Made by a program: the position numbers and the translations under genes. DNA of 64,000 bases from Haloplanus salinarum (GTDB taxonomy: Archaea; Halobacteriota; Halobacteria; Halobacteriales; Haloferacaceae): contig NZ_CP101823.1 of the NCBI RefSeq assembly GCF_024498175.1, positions 2,672,987 through 2,736,986 of the forward strand, read 5' to 3'. Positions 9,388 through 18,736 of this stretch are shown piece after piece. The stretch's first letter is position 1. Each line of letters begins with the position of its first letter. A model generated the notes under the pieces. That model was not told where the DNA came from. It did not search any database and saw only the letters and a list, made by a program, of their open reading frames with translations.

Positions 9388-9972
9388 TTACGGGTCGAGG
9401 GAGTGGTCGTCCCGTCCGCCGTCGGCGAGCGCACGGTTCAGGTACGGGTCGTCCAGTGGGCGGTAGTCGATCCGCGAGGCGAGACGCGACAGTTCGGCTT
9501 CGAAGGCGCTGTAGATGGGATCGGCTTGGAGAACCGACTGCGACTCCGATTCGAGCAGGGCCACCCGCTTCGAGAGCTTCTCGACGTACCGGTCGACCGT
9601 CTCGGGGAGCGACTCGCGACGGAACAACGACTCGACCATGTCCCCGAACTCGTCGCGGGACACCGGCTTGGTGAGGTAGGCGTCGATGTCGAGGTCGACG
9701 ATATCGACGTCCGGCGTCGCCGCCGTCACGAACGCGACCCGCGGACCCGCAGGGTCGTCACGGAGGGCGTCGAGCACCTCGTCGCCGGACACGCGGGGCA
9801 TATGTCGGTCGAGGACCGCCACGTCGACGTCGCCCTCGTCGCAGTGGGCGAGCGCCGCCGCGCCGCAGCCCGCGCGGACGACCTCCGCGTCGATGTCGCC
9901 GAGCCACGTCGCATAGAGGTCCAACAGCGCGGGTTCGTCGTCAGCGATCAGCACGCACGGCGCGTCGGTCAT
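9388..9972 (-). CDS. HalX-domain response regulator
   Basis: The 194-residue protein has a receiver domain (about 1-115) with acidic pair Asp11/Asp12, phospho-acceptor Asp55 in VLDRHMPR and Lys102 in LTKPVS. A HalX domain follows (about 120-190), a coiled-coil-like haloarchaeal output domain without a known DNA-binding motif. Its start overlaps the stop of the upstream gene by 4 nt (ATGA, 9969-9972), so it is very probably translated together with the secreted repeat protein. The cognate kinase is not adjacent. Confidence 0.93.
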   Translation of the reverse strand: MTDAPCVLIADDEPALLDLYATWLGDIDAEVVRAGCGAAALAHCDEGDVDVAVLDRHMPRVSGDEVLDALRDDPAGPRVAFVTAATPDVDIVDLDIDAYLTKPVSRDEFGDMVESLFRRESLPETVDRYVEKLSKRVALLESESQSVLQADPIYSAFEAELSRLASRIDYRPLDDPYLNRALADGGRDDHSLDP

Positions 9973-11324
9973 CGGTTGCCCCCGGCGTTGCCGTTGCCGC
10001 CCGAGCCGCCCGAGCCGCCCGAGCCACCCGAACCGCCCGAGCCACCCGAGTCGCCCGAACCACCCGAGCCACCCGAACCGCCCGAGCCACCCGAACCGCC
10101 CGAACCGCCCGAGCCACCCGAGTCGCCCGAACCACCCGAGCCGCCCGAGCCGCCACCGGCACTGTCACCATCGTCGGATCCGCCCGAACCGCCACCGGCA
10201 CTGTCACCATCGTCGGATCCGCCCGAACCGCCCGAGTTCCCGTTGCCACCGGCACTGTCATCGTCGTCGGAGCCGCCGGCATCACCGGAGCTGTCGTCGT
10301 CCGAGCCGTCCGAGTCGTCCGAGCTGTCCGAGTTGCCCGAACGGCCGTCACCGTTTCCCGAGTCGTCCGAGTTGCCCGAACGGCCGTCACCGTTTCCCGA
10401 GTCGTCCGAGTTGCCCGAACGGCCGTCACCGTTTCCCGAGTCGTCCTCCCGGCCGTTGCCGTTCCCGGCCTCGTCCGGGGGACCGGAGTCATCGTCGTTG
10501 CCCGCCTCGTCGGGAGAGCCTGCACCGTTGCCGTTGCCCTCGTCGTCTTCGTCGTCCTCGTCGTCCTCGTCGTCCTCGTCGTCCTCGTCGTCTTCGTCGT
10601 CCTCGTCGTCACCCTGTGCGGGCTCCGGCAACTCGCCCGGGCCGCGCTCGGGACCGACCCCCCGACCGGGGTTCTCGCCGGCGATGTCGCGGGCCATCTC
10701 GGCGACCTCCGGACCCTGCATTTCGTCGGCGTCCTCCCGCAGTCGGTCGAGTTCGGTCCGCTCCACGCCGGAGGATTCGAGCGCTTCGTCGGGAAGCTCG
10801 TTCGACACCTCGGAGTTCGCCTCGATCCGGGTCTGGAGCGAGCGCACCTGGGCACTGATCACGGCCATCCGGGAACGGAACTCACCGGTCGAAATCTCCC
10901 CGGATCGGTGCCGCTCGCGGAGGCGATCCTGGCGTTCGCGAAGGTCGGCGAGTCGGTCGCGGATCCGGTTGACGTCCGACGCGACCACCGCCGCCTTCGA
11001 GTCGTTGGATTCGGCTCGCGCGACGCGGGTCGCCAGCGACCGTTCGCCGATCTCTCCCTCGATTTCGGCGCCCTGAACGCCGATGACGCCGGCGAGTCGC
11101 TCCCCCGGCGCGACGGACGCGTTGTCGGTCCCCGCGGCTCCGCCGGTCGTCGTTTCGTTGTCGGTCCCCGCGTCGGTCGTCTGTGGCGACACCTCGTCGG
11201 TCGCCGTGTCGGGGGCTGCGGGCGAATCGGGCGCCCCCAGCGCCGACGCCGGCGCCGCCACCGCGCCGACGACGGCGACGAGGGCGAGTGCGAACACGAC
11301 GACGTTCGGAACGTCCCTGCTCAT
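9969..11324 (-). CDS. Secreted Gly/Ser/Asp-repeat protein (DUF7096-like)
   Basis: The 451-residue protein begins with a Sec-type signal (about 1-29, VVVFALALVAVVGAVAA core). An alpha-helical region (about 85-215) includes LRERQDRLRERH and resembles an uncharacterised haloarchaeal family I recall as DUF7096. From about residue 225 it becomes low complexity: runs of Asp-Asp-Glu, three copies of a 13-residue SGNGDGRSGNSDD unit, then Gly-Gly-Ser repeats to the end. The sequence suggests an exported, extended surface protein. It overlaps the response regulator by 4 nt. A TATA-like AGTTTATCC lies about 30-40 nt upstream on the coding strand. Confidence 0.8.
   Translation of the reverse strand: MSRDVPNVVVFALALVAVVGAVAAPASALGAPDSPAAPDTATDEVSPQTTDAGTDNETTTGGAAGTDNASVAPGERLAGVIGVQGAEIEGEIGERSLATRVARAESNDSKAAVVASDVNRIRDRLADLRERQDRLRERHRSGEISTGEFRSRMAVISAQVRSLQTRIEANSEVSNELPDEALESSGVERTELDRLREDADEMQGPEVAEMARDIAGENPGRGVGPERGPGELPEPAQGDDEDDEDDEDDEDDEDDEDDEDDEGNGNGAGSPDEAGNDDDSGPPDEAGNGNGREDDSGNGDGRSGNSDDSGNGDGRSGNSDDSGNGDGRSGNSDSSDDSDGSDDDSSGDAGGSDDDDSAGGNGNSGGSGGSDDGDSAGGGSGGSDDGDSAGGGSGGSGGSGDSGGSGGSGGSGGSGGSGGSGGSGDSGGSGGSGGSGGSGGSGGNGNAGGNR
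10330..10446. repeat. Three perfect 39-bp tandem repeats
   Basis: A 39-bp unit recurs at 10330-10368, 10369-10407 and 10408-10446 without visible change, encoding the SGNGDGRSGNSDD repeat of the secreted protein. Identity at third codon positions points to recent duplication or gene conversion. Confidence 0.9.
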
Positions 11325-11446
11325 CTTGTCCTTCGCTACGTGACTAGGGTGGATAAACTACGACGAACCTGAAGCACCGTTAACTCGGATTAAACCGTGT
11401 TTAGGTCGAGCCTGAACGGCGTCACGTCCCCCGGGGGATCCGTAGA

Positions 11447-12607
11447 TCACTCCTCGTCCGGAAGTTTCAGGACGTTCTCGCGGCCGAGGCGGAAGCCTTC
11501 GAGCGATCCGTCGTCCCGCAGGTCGCGGACGATCTGGCTCGTCCGGGCCTCGGTCCAGTCGAACGCCTCGACGATTTCCTGTTGTTTGACCCGGCCACCC
11601 TGCTCTCTGACGAACTGGAGGACGCGCTCCTCGTTGCTCAGGAGGTCCTCCCGCTCCGACTCGGGGGCGGCTCCGGCGGCTCCGGCGGCGGCTCCGACGG
11701 CGTCGCTCCCATCGGCGGCGTCGACGTCAACCGCGGGGCCGGACGCACCGTCACGGAGCCGGTCGCGGTAGCGCCACGCGACCCCGCCGACGAGCGCGAC
11801 CAACAGCCCGAGACCGAGCAAGGGGAGGGAGCCGGGGCCGCCGTCCGGCGCGGCGGTCGACGGGCCGCCGTCGCCGCCCGCCCCGTCGCCGCCCGCGGCG
11901 GTCGGGGTGGCCGTGGCGGCCGCCGATGTCTCCGGAGCGGGTTCGAGGACGATGATCGGCTCCCCGGAGACGAAGCTCGTCTCGGCGCCGCGCCAGACGA
12001 CGGCGTTGGTCCGCCGCTCGTCGGGCTCCGGCGTCACCCGGGCGGTGGTGTACTCCGCGGGCCACTCCACGACGAGGCGGGTCCGCTCGTCCAGGAAGAG
12101 CCCCTCGATGGCGTCCCCGACCCGGAGGGTGTCGCCATCCACGGCGGCGAAGCCGTCCCACTGGAAGGTGTAGGCGACGACGCCGTACTGCGGAGGGGTC
12201 CGCGTCTCGGCGCTCACCGCGAAGCCGCTCGCGTTCATCTCGCGACCGGTCGAGTTCTCGGCCGCGGACACCGTCGAACGCATCCGCGACGCGAACCGGT
12301 CGGAGTAGTTCGCGGGGTTCGCCCGGATGTCCTCCTGGAGCGACTCGAAGGCGGCGGTCGTGTTCTCGTCGTCGAGGCGGGTCCAGTACTGGACGGTCCA
12401 GGTCGCGGAGCCGTTCGGCGCGACCCCGACGATCAGTCGGACCGAATCGGTGTCGACTCCCTGCTGGAAGGTCGGCCCCGGAGCCATCTGGGCCGGCGGC
12501 GTCGACCGTTCCGTGGACGCGAGTACACCGATCCCCGGAACGGCCGCGACGACGAGCAGCGCGACGGCGACGACGGTAATGACCCGACCGGACGAGCGCT
12601 CCCACAT
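11447..12607 (-). CDS. Membrane-anchored protein with C-terminal winged HTH domain
   Basis: The 386-residue protein has an N-terminal hydrophobic segment (about 10-30), an extracytoplasmic domain (about 40-225) containing GSATWTVQYWTRLDD, a second membrane helix (about 255-275) followed by basic WRYRDRLRD, and a cytoplasmic tail. The last 75 residues form a winged HTH (VLQFVREQGGRVKQQEIVEA, then WTEARTSQIVRDL). The layout matches uncharacterised haloarchaeal HTH proteins (I recall DUF7345/DUF7343). It is likely a one-component sensor-regulator linking an external signal to transcription. The secreted repeat protein and response regulator lie downstream on the same strand. Confidence 0.8.
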   Translation of the reverse strand: MWERSSGRVITVVAVALLVVAAVPGIGVLASTERSTPPAQMAPGPTFQQGVDTDSVRLIVGVAPNGSATWTVQYWTRLDDENTTAAFESLQEDIRANPANYSDRFASRMRSTVSAAENSTGREMNASGFAVSAETRTPPQYGVVAYTFQWDGFAAVDGDTLRVGDAIEGLFLDERTRLVVEWPAEYTTARVTPEPDERRTNAVVWRGAETSFVSGEPIIVLEPAPETSAAATATPTAAGGDGAGGDGGPSTAAPDGGPGSLPLLGLGLLVALVGGVAWRYRDRLRDGASGPAVDVDAADGSDAVGAAAGAAGAAPESEREDLLSNEERVLQFVREQGGRVKQQEIVEAFDWTEARTSQIVRDLRDDGSLEGFRLGRENVLKLPDEE

Positions 12608-12682
12608 CTGCGTGTGCCTGCGTTTCCCCCGGGCATAGATAGGTCTTGTCGCTTCGGTCGAGAGCCACGGCGTCCATCATCG

Positions 12683-12690
12683 ATAAATAT
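12683..12690 (+). promoter_or_regulatory. TATA box upstream of thiDN
   Basis: ATAAATAT sits 22 nt before the ATG at 12712 and 87 nt before the thiDN start at 12777. Its position predicts transcription beginning at about 12710-12712, so the thiDN mRNA should begin with the small upstream ORF. Confidence 0.55.
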
Positions 12691-12711
12691 CAGCTCGTAA
12701 TAGTCGACACC

Positions 12712-12780
12712 ATGGCACCGACACTCGGTACGGAGCCGCTTCGGGAGCATCCGGCGAGCACGCACGGAGGGAACCGATGA
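12712..12780 (+). CDS. Putative 22-residue upstream ORF overlapping thiDN
   Basis: The ATG at 12712 opens a frame ([20 protein letters not shown] plus two residues) that stops at TGA 12778-12780, overlapping the thiDN ATG at 12777 by 4 nt (ATGA). A TATA box 22 nt upstream would put the transcript start at this ATG, so ribosomes could load on it without a leader. A GGAGGG at about 12767-12772 is also placed to drive thiDN directly. The peptide has no Thr/Ser run or other classic attenuator feature. Translation is inferred, not shown. Confidence 0.4.
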   Translation: MAPTLGTEPLREHPASTHGGNR

Positions 12781-14156
12781 CGCGCCGTCGCGCGCCCGTC
12801 TCGTCGCCGGTCGCGCTCACCGTCGCCGGGAGCGACTCGGGCGGCGGCGCGGGCATCCAGGCGGACCTGAAAACCATGGAGGCCCACGGCGTCTTCGCCA
12901 CCTCGGTCGTCACCGCGGTGACGGCCCAGAACACCCTCGGCGTCGAGCGCTCGCACGTCCTGCCCGTCGCGGAGATCGACGCCCAGTACGACGCCGTCGC
13001 CACGGACTTCGACCTCGGGGCGGTGAAGACGGGGATGCTGGCGACCGAACCGGTGATCGACCTGGTGGCCGAGCGGGTGGCCGACGCCGACGCGCCGGCG
13101 GTCGTCGACCCGGTGATGGTCGCCGCGAGCGGCGACCGCCTGCTCGATCCGGACGCCGAGGCGGCCTACGAGTCGCTGATCGGCGAGGCGACACTCGTCA
13201 CGCCGAACGCCGACGAGGCGGCGGTGCTGACGGGCGTCGAGCCGACGGATCGCGAGCGCGTCCGCGAGGCCGGCGAGGAACTGGTGTCGATGGGCGCCGA
13301 CGCGGCGCTCGTGAAAGGCGGGCACGTCGGCGACGGCGGGACGGTGACGGACACGCTCGTCAGCACGCTCCCGGACGGGGAGCCGACGGTTCGGCGGTTC
13401 GAACACCCGCGGATCGACACCGACGCCACCCACGGCTCGGGCTGTACGCTGTCGAGTGCGGTCGCCGCGCACCTCGCCCACGGCGAGACGCTCGGCTACG
13501 CCGTCGAGGCGGCGACGGCGTTCATGGAGCGAGCGGTCCGGTACGGCCTCGACGTGGGCGAGGGACCGGGATCGGTCCACCACCTCGCCGCGCTCCGCGA
13601 GGCGGCCGACCGCCACCGGACGATGACGGACGTGGCGGAAGTCGTCGAGGCCTTCGTCGATCGGGACGTCTCGCGGCTCGTCCCGGAAGTGGGCATGAAC
13701 GTCGTTGGGGCTACGGAGTACGCCGAGCGGGTCGGCGAGACGGCCGCCGTCGAGGGGCGGATCACGCGCACGCTCTCGGGCGCCGCGCCGAACCGCGGCG
13801 TCAGGCTCGGCGCGTCGAGTCACGTCGCCCGGTTCCTGCTGGCGGCCCGCGAGTTCGACCCCGATCTCCGCTTTGCCGTCAACTGCCGGTTCGACGACGA
13901 AATCGAGGCGGCGACGGGCGAGCTGGACGGGCCGGTGACTGAGTACGACCGCGACGCCGAACCCGCGGACGCGAGCGGGACGATGGGCTGGGGCGCCCGG
14001 CGGGCGTTCGGCACCGTCGACGCCGACGAACCGACACCGGTCGCCGTCCTCGACCGGGGTGCCGTCGGCAAGGAGGCCATCGTGAAGGTCGTCGCCGAGA
14101 CGCCCGAACGGCTGGGCGAGCGCGTGTTCACGCTGCTGGACGCCGTCGACGCGTAG
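12777..14156 (+). CDS. thiD: Bifunctional HMP kinase/HMP-P kinase - thiamine phosphate synthase (ThiD-ThiN)
   Basis: The 459-residue protein makes thiamine precursors. Residues 1 to about 265 form the ThiD ribokinase-like domain ([17 protein letters not shown] at 18-34; [11 protein letters not shown] near 215-225), which phosphorylates hydroxymethylpyrimidine twice. Residues about 285-459 form ThiN, which condenses HMP-PP with thiazole phosphate ([26 protein letters not shown]). The start ATG overlaps the stop of a 22-residue upstream ORF, and a strong Shine-Dalgarno-like GGAGGG precedes it. No TPP riboswitch core (CTGAGA) was seen upstream. Confidence 0.93.
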   Translation: MTRRRAPVSSPVALTVAGSDSGGGAGIQADLKTMEAHGVFATSVVTAVTAQNTLGVERSHVLPVAEIDAQYDAVATDFDLGAVKTGMLATEPVIDLVAERVADADAPAVVDPVMVAASGDRLLDPDAEAAYESLIGEATLVTPNADEAAVLTGVEPTDRERVREAGEELVSMGADAALVKGGHVGDGGTVTDTLVSTLPDGEPTVRRFEHPRIDTDATHGSGCTLSSAVAAHLAHGETLGYAVEAATAFMERAVRYGLDVGEGPGSVHHLAALREAADRHRTMTDVAEVVEAFVDRDVSRLVPEVGMNVVGATEYAERVGETAAVEGRITRTLSGAAPNRGVRLGASSHVARFLLAAREFDPDLRFAVNCRFDDEIEAATGELDGPVTEYDRDAEPADASGTMGWGARRAFGTVDADEPTPVAVLDRGAVGKEAIVKVVAETPERLGERVFTLLDAVDA

Positions 14157-14203
14157 CGCCCCGGACCCACAGCGTTTTACACGACGACGGCCCGGGTGGG
14201 AGT

Positions 14204-16831
14204 ATGACCGCCGATGGTATCGTCGGGGAGTTCCTCGCCCTGAAGGCGGAGACCGACGCCGACCTGCTGGCGATGCAGTGTGGCGACTTCTACGAGTTCT
14301 TCGCGGAGGACGCGGAGTTCGTCGGGGACGAACTCGACCTGAAAGTCTCGGAGAAGTCCTCGCACGGCTCGACGTATCCGATGGCGGGAGTGCCGGTCGA
14401 CGACCTCACGCCCTACCTGAAGGCGCTCGTCGAGCGTGGCTACCGCGTCGCCGTCGCCGACCAGTACGAGACCGATGACGGCCACGCCCGCGAGATAACG
14501 CGGGTCGTCACCCCCGGAACGCTGCTGGAGACGACGGATCCCACCGCCCGGTTCCTGGCGGCCGTCGTCGCCGTCGACGGCCGCTACGGGCTCGCGCTCG
14601 CTGACGTGACGACGGGCGAGTTCCTCGTGACGACGACGGACGCGGCCGCGGAGGTGCGTGCCGAACTCCACCGGTTCGACCCCGCGGAGGTGTTGCCGGG
14701 GCCGACCGTCCGCGACGACGACTCCCTCCCGAACGGGGTGGGGACCGACGCCCCGGTGATCGAGTACGACGACGCGGCGTTCGCCCCGGGGCGGGCCGAC
14801 CGGCGACTGCGCGAGCACTTCGGGGAGGGCGTCCTCGACAGCGTCGGCCTGACGGATCGGGCGGGCGTCGCCGCCGCGGGCGCCGTCCTCGCGTACGTCG
14901 ACGAGACGGGGGTGGGCGTCCTCGACGCGCTGACGCGGCTGGGAACCTACGACACCGGCGACCACCTCGACCTGGACGCGACGACACAGCGCAACCTCGA
15001 ACTCACGGAGACGATGCACGGGGAGCGCGAGGGGTCGCTCCTGGCGACGGTCGATCACACGGTCACGAGCGCCGGCGGGCGTCGCCTCCGGGAGTGGCTC
15101 ACCCGGCCCCGGCGCGACCGGGACGTGATCGACAGACGGCTCGACAGCGTGGCGGCGTTCGCCGAGGCGGCGCTCGCCCGTGACCGGGTTCGGGAGGTGC
15201 TGGACGACGCCTACGACCTCGAACGCCTGGCGGCGCGGGCGACGAGCGGGAGCGCGGACGCGACGGACCTGCTCTCGATCCGGGACACCCTCGATACCCT
15301 CCCCGCGCTCGCCGACGCAGTCGCGGACTCCCGGCTCGCGGAGTCGCCGCTGCCGGGGATCGTCGATCGCCCGGATCGGGAGACTGCGGCGTCGCTCCGG
15401 GCGGAACTCGACGCCGCGCTCGCGCCCGACCCGCCGGGGACGGTCACCGAGGGCGGCCTCTTTCGCCGCGGCTACGACGACGAACTCGACGACCTGATCG
15501 ACCGGTACGAGGAGGCCCGAGGATGGCTCGACGGTCTCGCCGACCGCGAGAAGGCCCGGACCGGGATCACCCACCTGCAGGTCGACCGCAACAAGACCGA
15601 CGGCTACTACATCCAGGTGGGGAACTCGGAAACCGACGCCGTCCCCGAGGAGTATCGGGAGATCAAGACGCTGAAGAACTCGAAGCGGTACACCACCGAC
15701 GAGTTGGCCGAGCGGGAACGCGAGGTGTTGCGACTGGAGGAGGCCCGCGGCGACCTGGAGTACGAACTCTTCGGCGAACTCCGCGACCGGGTGGCGGGCC
15801 ACGCCGAACTCCTGCAGGACGTGGGGCGGATGCTGGCGACGGTGGACGCCCTCGCCTCGCTCGCGACCCACGCGGCGAGCCAGGACTGGACGCGCCCCGA
15901 GGTGGTCGAACCCGGGCCGCTCGTCGTCGAGGCCGGCCGCCACCCGGTCGTCGAGACGACGACCGACTTCGTCCCCAACGACCTCCACCTCGATTCGGAC
16001 CGCGGGTTCCTGCTCGTCACCGGGCCGAACATGAGCGGCAAGTCGACGTACATGCGCCAGGCGGCGCTGATCGTCCTGCTGGCGCAGGCGGGGAGTTTCG
16101 TCCCCGCGCGGACCGCGACGGTGGGCGTCGTCGACGGCATCTACACCCGCGTCGGCGCCCTCGACGAACTCGCGGGCGGCCGGTCGACCTTCATGGTCGA
16201 GATGGAGGAGTTGAGCAACATCCTCCACTCGGCGACCGAGGAGTCGCTGGTCGTCCTCGACGAGGTGGGCCGCGGGACGGCGACCTACGACGGCATCTCC
16301 ATCGCGTGGGCGACGACGGAGTATATCCACAACGAGGTGGGCTGTAAGTGCCTCTTCGCCACCCACTACCACGAACTGACGGCGCTCGCCGACCACCTCC
16401 CGCGGGTCGAGAACGTCCACGTCGCCGTCGCGGGCGACGACGACGAGGACGGCGACATCACGTTCCTCCGGACGGTCGAGGAGGGGCCGACCGACCGGAG
16501 CTACGGCGTCCACGTCGCGGAACTGGCGGGCGTGCCCGCTCCGGTCGTCGACCGATCCCGGGACGTGCTCGACCGCCTGCGCGAGGACCGGGCCATCGAG
16601 GCCCGCGGGGCCGGGACGGGCGACGGGGGGACCACGCAGGCCGTCTTCGACCTCGGATCCGGCGACTTCCGGACCGACGGGACGGCGGCGGCGGACGACG
16701 CGGCGACGCTCGATCCGACCACTGAGACGGTCCTCGCGGAACTGCGGGAGACGAGCGTCGCGGAGACGTCGCCGGTCGACCTCATGACGCGGGTCCGCGA
16801 GTGGCAGGACCGACTCGACGACGGCGACTGA
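14204..16831 (+). CDS. mutS: DNA mismatch repair ATPase MutS
   Basis: The 875-residue protein recognises mismatches and signals to MutL. The mismatch-binding domain has MQCGDFYEFFAEDA near the N-terminus (the Phe-x-Glu type wedge motif, with FYEFF). The ABC-type ATPase domain has Walker A TGPNMSGKSTYMRQ (about 605-618), Walker B SLVVLDEVGRGT and THYHELT. The C-terminal about 100 residues are an acidic/alanine-rich linker plus a helical tail ending LMTRVREWQDRL. Length matches bacterial MutS1. mutL lies 2.8 kb downstream on the same strand with five genes between. Confidence 0.97.
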   Translation: MTADGIVGEFLALKAETDADLLAMQCGDFYEFFAEDAEFVGDELDLKVSEKSSHGSTYPMAGVPVDDLTPYLKALVERGYRVAVADQYETDDGHAREITRVVTPGTLLETTDPTARFLAAVVAVDGRYGLALADVTTGEFLVTTTDAAAEVRAELHRFDPAEVLPGPTVRDDDSLPNGVGTDAPVIEYDDAAFAPGRADRRLREHFGEGVLDSVGLTDRAGVAAAGAVLAYVDETGVGVLDALTRLGTYDTGDHLDLDATTQRNLELTETMHGEREGSLLATVDHTVTSAGGRRLREWLTRPRRDRDVIDRRLDSVAAFAEAALARDRVREVLDDAYDLERLAARATSGSADATDLLSIRDTLDTLPALADAVADSRLAESPLPGIVDRPDRETAASLRAELDAALAPDPPGTVTEGGLFRRGYDDELDDLIDRYEEARGWLDGLADREKARTGITHLQVDRNKTDGYYIQVGNSETDAVPEEYREIKTLKNSKRYTTDELAEREREVLRLEEARGDLEYELFGELRDRVAGHAELLQDVGRMLATVDALASLATHAASQDWTRPEVVEPGPLVVEAGRHPVVETTTDFVPNDLHLDSDRGFLLVTGPNMSGKSTYMRQAALIVLLAQAGSFVPARTATVGVVDGIYTRVGALDELAGGRSTFMVEMEELSNILHSATEESLVVLDEVGRGTATYDGISIAWATTEYIHNEVGCKCLFATHYHELTALADHLPRVENVHVAVAGDDDEDGDITFLRTVEEGPTDRSYGVHVAELAGVPAPVVDRSRDVLDRLREDRAIEARGAGTGDGGTTQAVFDLGSGDFRTDGTAAADDAATLDPTTETVLAELRETSVAETSPVDLMTRVREWQDRLDDGD

Positions 16832-16974
16832 CGGGGCGGAACGGACGCCCGGCGGTGACGGCCGCCACGGGCCACTGCCCAGCCAGTTGTGACGGATTCT
16901 AGACGGCCTTTGGATTCATCTACGACGCACCTTGAAAAATCTACTTTCGATCCCCGGTCGGCGTGTCGGACGTG

Positions 16975-17919
16975 ATGTCGAACCACGCGTCACGACGACG
17001 ATTCCTCGCGGTCGCGGGAAGCACGACCATCGCGGCGCTCGCCGGGTGTAGCGGCGGCGACGGCGGTGGCGGGAGCACGGAAACCGAATCCATGGACGGC
17101 GAAACGACCGAGTCCATGGACGGCGAGACGACCGAGTCCGCGTCCGATCCCATGGACGGAGGGACGACGGAGACCGATTCGATGGACGAGGGGATGGAGT
17201 CGGTCACCGTCACCGTCCGGGTGGCGAACGTCGCCCCGACGGACGTCTACGGCGCGGAGACGCCGACGGGCGGGGCCGTCTGGCTCACGCCGGGGGTCTT
17301 CGCGGTCCACACGGGCGAGAACCCCGTCTTCACCCCAGGCGAACCGGCGTCGGTCGGCCTCGAAGCGCTGGCCGAGGCCGGGCCACCGACCGGCTTCGAG
17401 GGCGAGACCGGTCTCCTGGGCGAACTCCGGGAGCGAACGGGGAGCATGGGCGTCGTCGCCGCGGGGGCGTACACGCCGGACGACACCGTCGCGGACCCGA
17501 ACGACCCCACCGGCGAGGTGCCCGGCGCGCCGCCGGTCGCACCCGGCGGTGCCTTCGAGTTCGACGTCGAGGCCCGGCCCGGACGCCGGCTCTCCCTGGC
17601 GAGCATGTTCGTGCCGTCGAACGACGTGTTCGTCGCGCCGGGAGCGTCGGGTATCGCGCTGTGGCCCGCCGACGGCACCCCGGTCGAGGGCGACGTGACC
17701 GCCGCCATCGACCTCTGGGACGCGGGGACCGAACCCAACGGCCCCCCGGGAGAGGGACCGGACCAGGCGCCCGCACAGGAGCGCCCGACGCAGGGCGCGG
17801 ACGAGGACGGCGTCGTGCGCCGTCTCAGCGACGTAGACGACGGCCACGAGTACCCCGCGGCGAGCGAGGTGGTGCGCGTGACGCTCACGCCACACGGAGC
17901 GATGGACGACGGGGCGTAG
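16975..17919 (+). CDS. Tat lipoprotein with spondin domain
   Basis: The 314-residue protein starts at ATG 16975; a GTG at 16963 would add four residues. It has a Tat signal with RRRFLAVAG and a lipobox LAGC, so it should be folded, exported and lipid-anchored. A Ser/Thr/Met-rich linker with two copies of a SMDGETTE unit precedes a spondin-N type domain (from VTVRVANVAPTDVYG to the end). Spondin domains are beta-sandwich extracellular modules; a role in adhesion or matrix is only inferred. No partner gene is evident. Confidence 0.85.
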   Translation: MSNHASRRRFLAVAGSTTIAALAGCSGGDGGGGSTETESMDGETTESMDGETTESASDPMDGGTTETDSMDEGMESVTVTVRVANVAPTDVYGAETPTGGAVWLTPGVFAVHTGENPVFTPGEPASVGLEALAEAGPPTGFEGETGLLGELRERTGSMGVVAAGAYTPDDTVADPNDPTGEVPGAPPVAPGGAFEFDVEARPGRRLSLASMFVPSNDVFVAPGASGIALWPADGTPVEGDVTAAIDLWDAGTEPNGPPGEGPDQAPAQERPTQGADEDGVVRRLSDVDDGHEYPAASEVVRVTLTPHGAMDDGA

Positions 17920-18013
17920 CGCCGTCGCTTCGGTCGCCGGACGGGGCGGTTCGGACTCGGAGGCGAGTGCCAGTTGAGACATCTATTTCAGTCGGGGCGA
18001 TGACATGGGAGGT

Positions 18014-18604
18014 ATGGCGTCAGTCATCGTCGTCGGCGGCGGTCCCGCCGGCCTGAGTGCGGCACTGTTCACGGCGAAGAACGGCCTCGACACGACGGTG
18101 TTCGACACCGACGAGACCTGGATGCACAAGGCCCACCTGTTCAACTACCCCGGGATCGGTTCCATCGGTGGATCGGAGTTCATGGGCGTCGCGCGACAGC
18201 AGGCCGACGACTTCGGCGTCGACCGGCAGCAGGGCGCGGAAGTGACCGACGTCGAGGACGGCGACGGGGGCTTCACCGTGACGGCCGACGGGGAGGAACA
18301 CGAGGCGGACTACCTCGTTCTGGCGACGGGAGCCGACCGGAGCCTCGCCGGGGACCTCGGCTGTGCGACGGACGACGACGGCGTGATCGAGGTCGGGGTG
18401 GAGATGGAGACGAGCGTCGCCGACGCCTACGCGACGGGCGCGATGGTCCGGGCCGAGGAGTGGCAGGCGGTCATCGCGGCGGGCGACGGCGCGGCGGCGG
18501 GGCTGAACATCCTGAGCAAGGAGAAGGGCGAACATTACCACGACTTCGACGTGCCCGCGGACGCGACGGAGACGTTCGGCGCGATGGCCGACGACGAGGC
18601 CTGA
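18014..18604 (+). CDS. Thioredoxin reductase-like FAD/NAD(P)-binding protein
   Basis: The 196-residue protein begins MASVIVVGGGPAGLSAALF, a GxGxxG FAD-binding motif, and later has YLVLATGADRS, the second FAD-contact motif. It covers only about two thirds of a normal thioredoxin reductase: the separate NADPH domain and redox CxxC are absent. It resembles the short haloarchaeal TrxB-like flavoproteins. An ATG at 18005 in the same frame is possible. A strong hairpin follows the stop codon. Confidence 0.8.
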   Translation: MASVIVVGGGPAGLSAALFTAKNGLDTTVFDTDETWMHKAHLFNYPGIGSIGGSEFMGVARQQADDFGVDRQQGAEVTDVEDGDGGFTVTADGEEHEADYLVLATGADRSLAGDLGCATDDDGVIEVGVEMETSVADAYATGAMVRAEEWQAVIAAGDGAAAGLNILSKEKGEHYHDFDVPADATETFGAMADDEA

Positions 18605-18626
18605 TACGGATTATTGTAACTGTGTC

Positions 18627-18662
18627 CCGGTGGTTCGCCGGACTGTCCTGGCGAACCACCGG
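18627..18662. terminator. Strong hairpin after the flavoprotein gene
   Basis: Perfect 13-bp arms (18627-18639 and 18650-18662, CCGGTGGTTCGCC and its complement) close a 10-nt loop whose inner GGA/TCC can pair further. It lies 22 nt after the flavoprotein stop. No T-run follows, so it could be a terminator, a 3' stabiliser or a protein-binding palindrome. Confidence 0.5.
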
Positions 18663-18736
18663 CAACGACGTACAGTGAACAGTGTGAGTCGGGGCGGAGC
18701 CGAACGTACAAACCATCGGCGCCCCTACGAACGTCC

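Noticed and set aside
12608-12776. TPP riboswitch upstream of thiDN
   Set aside because: The conserved CTGAGA and ACCTGA cores of the THI element are absent.
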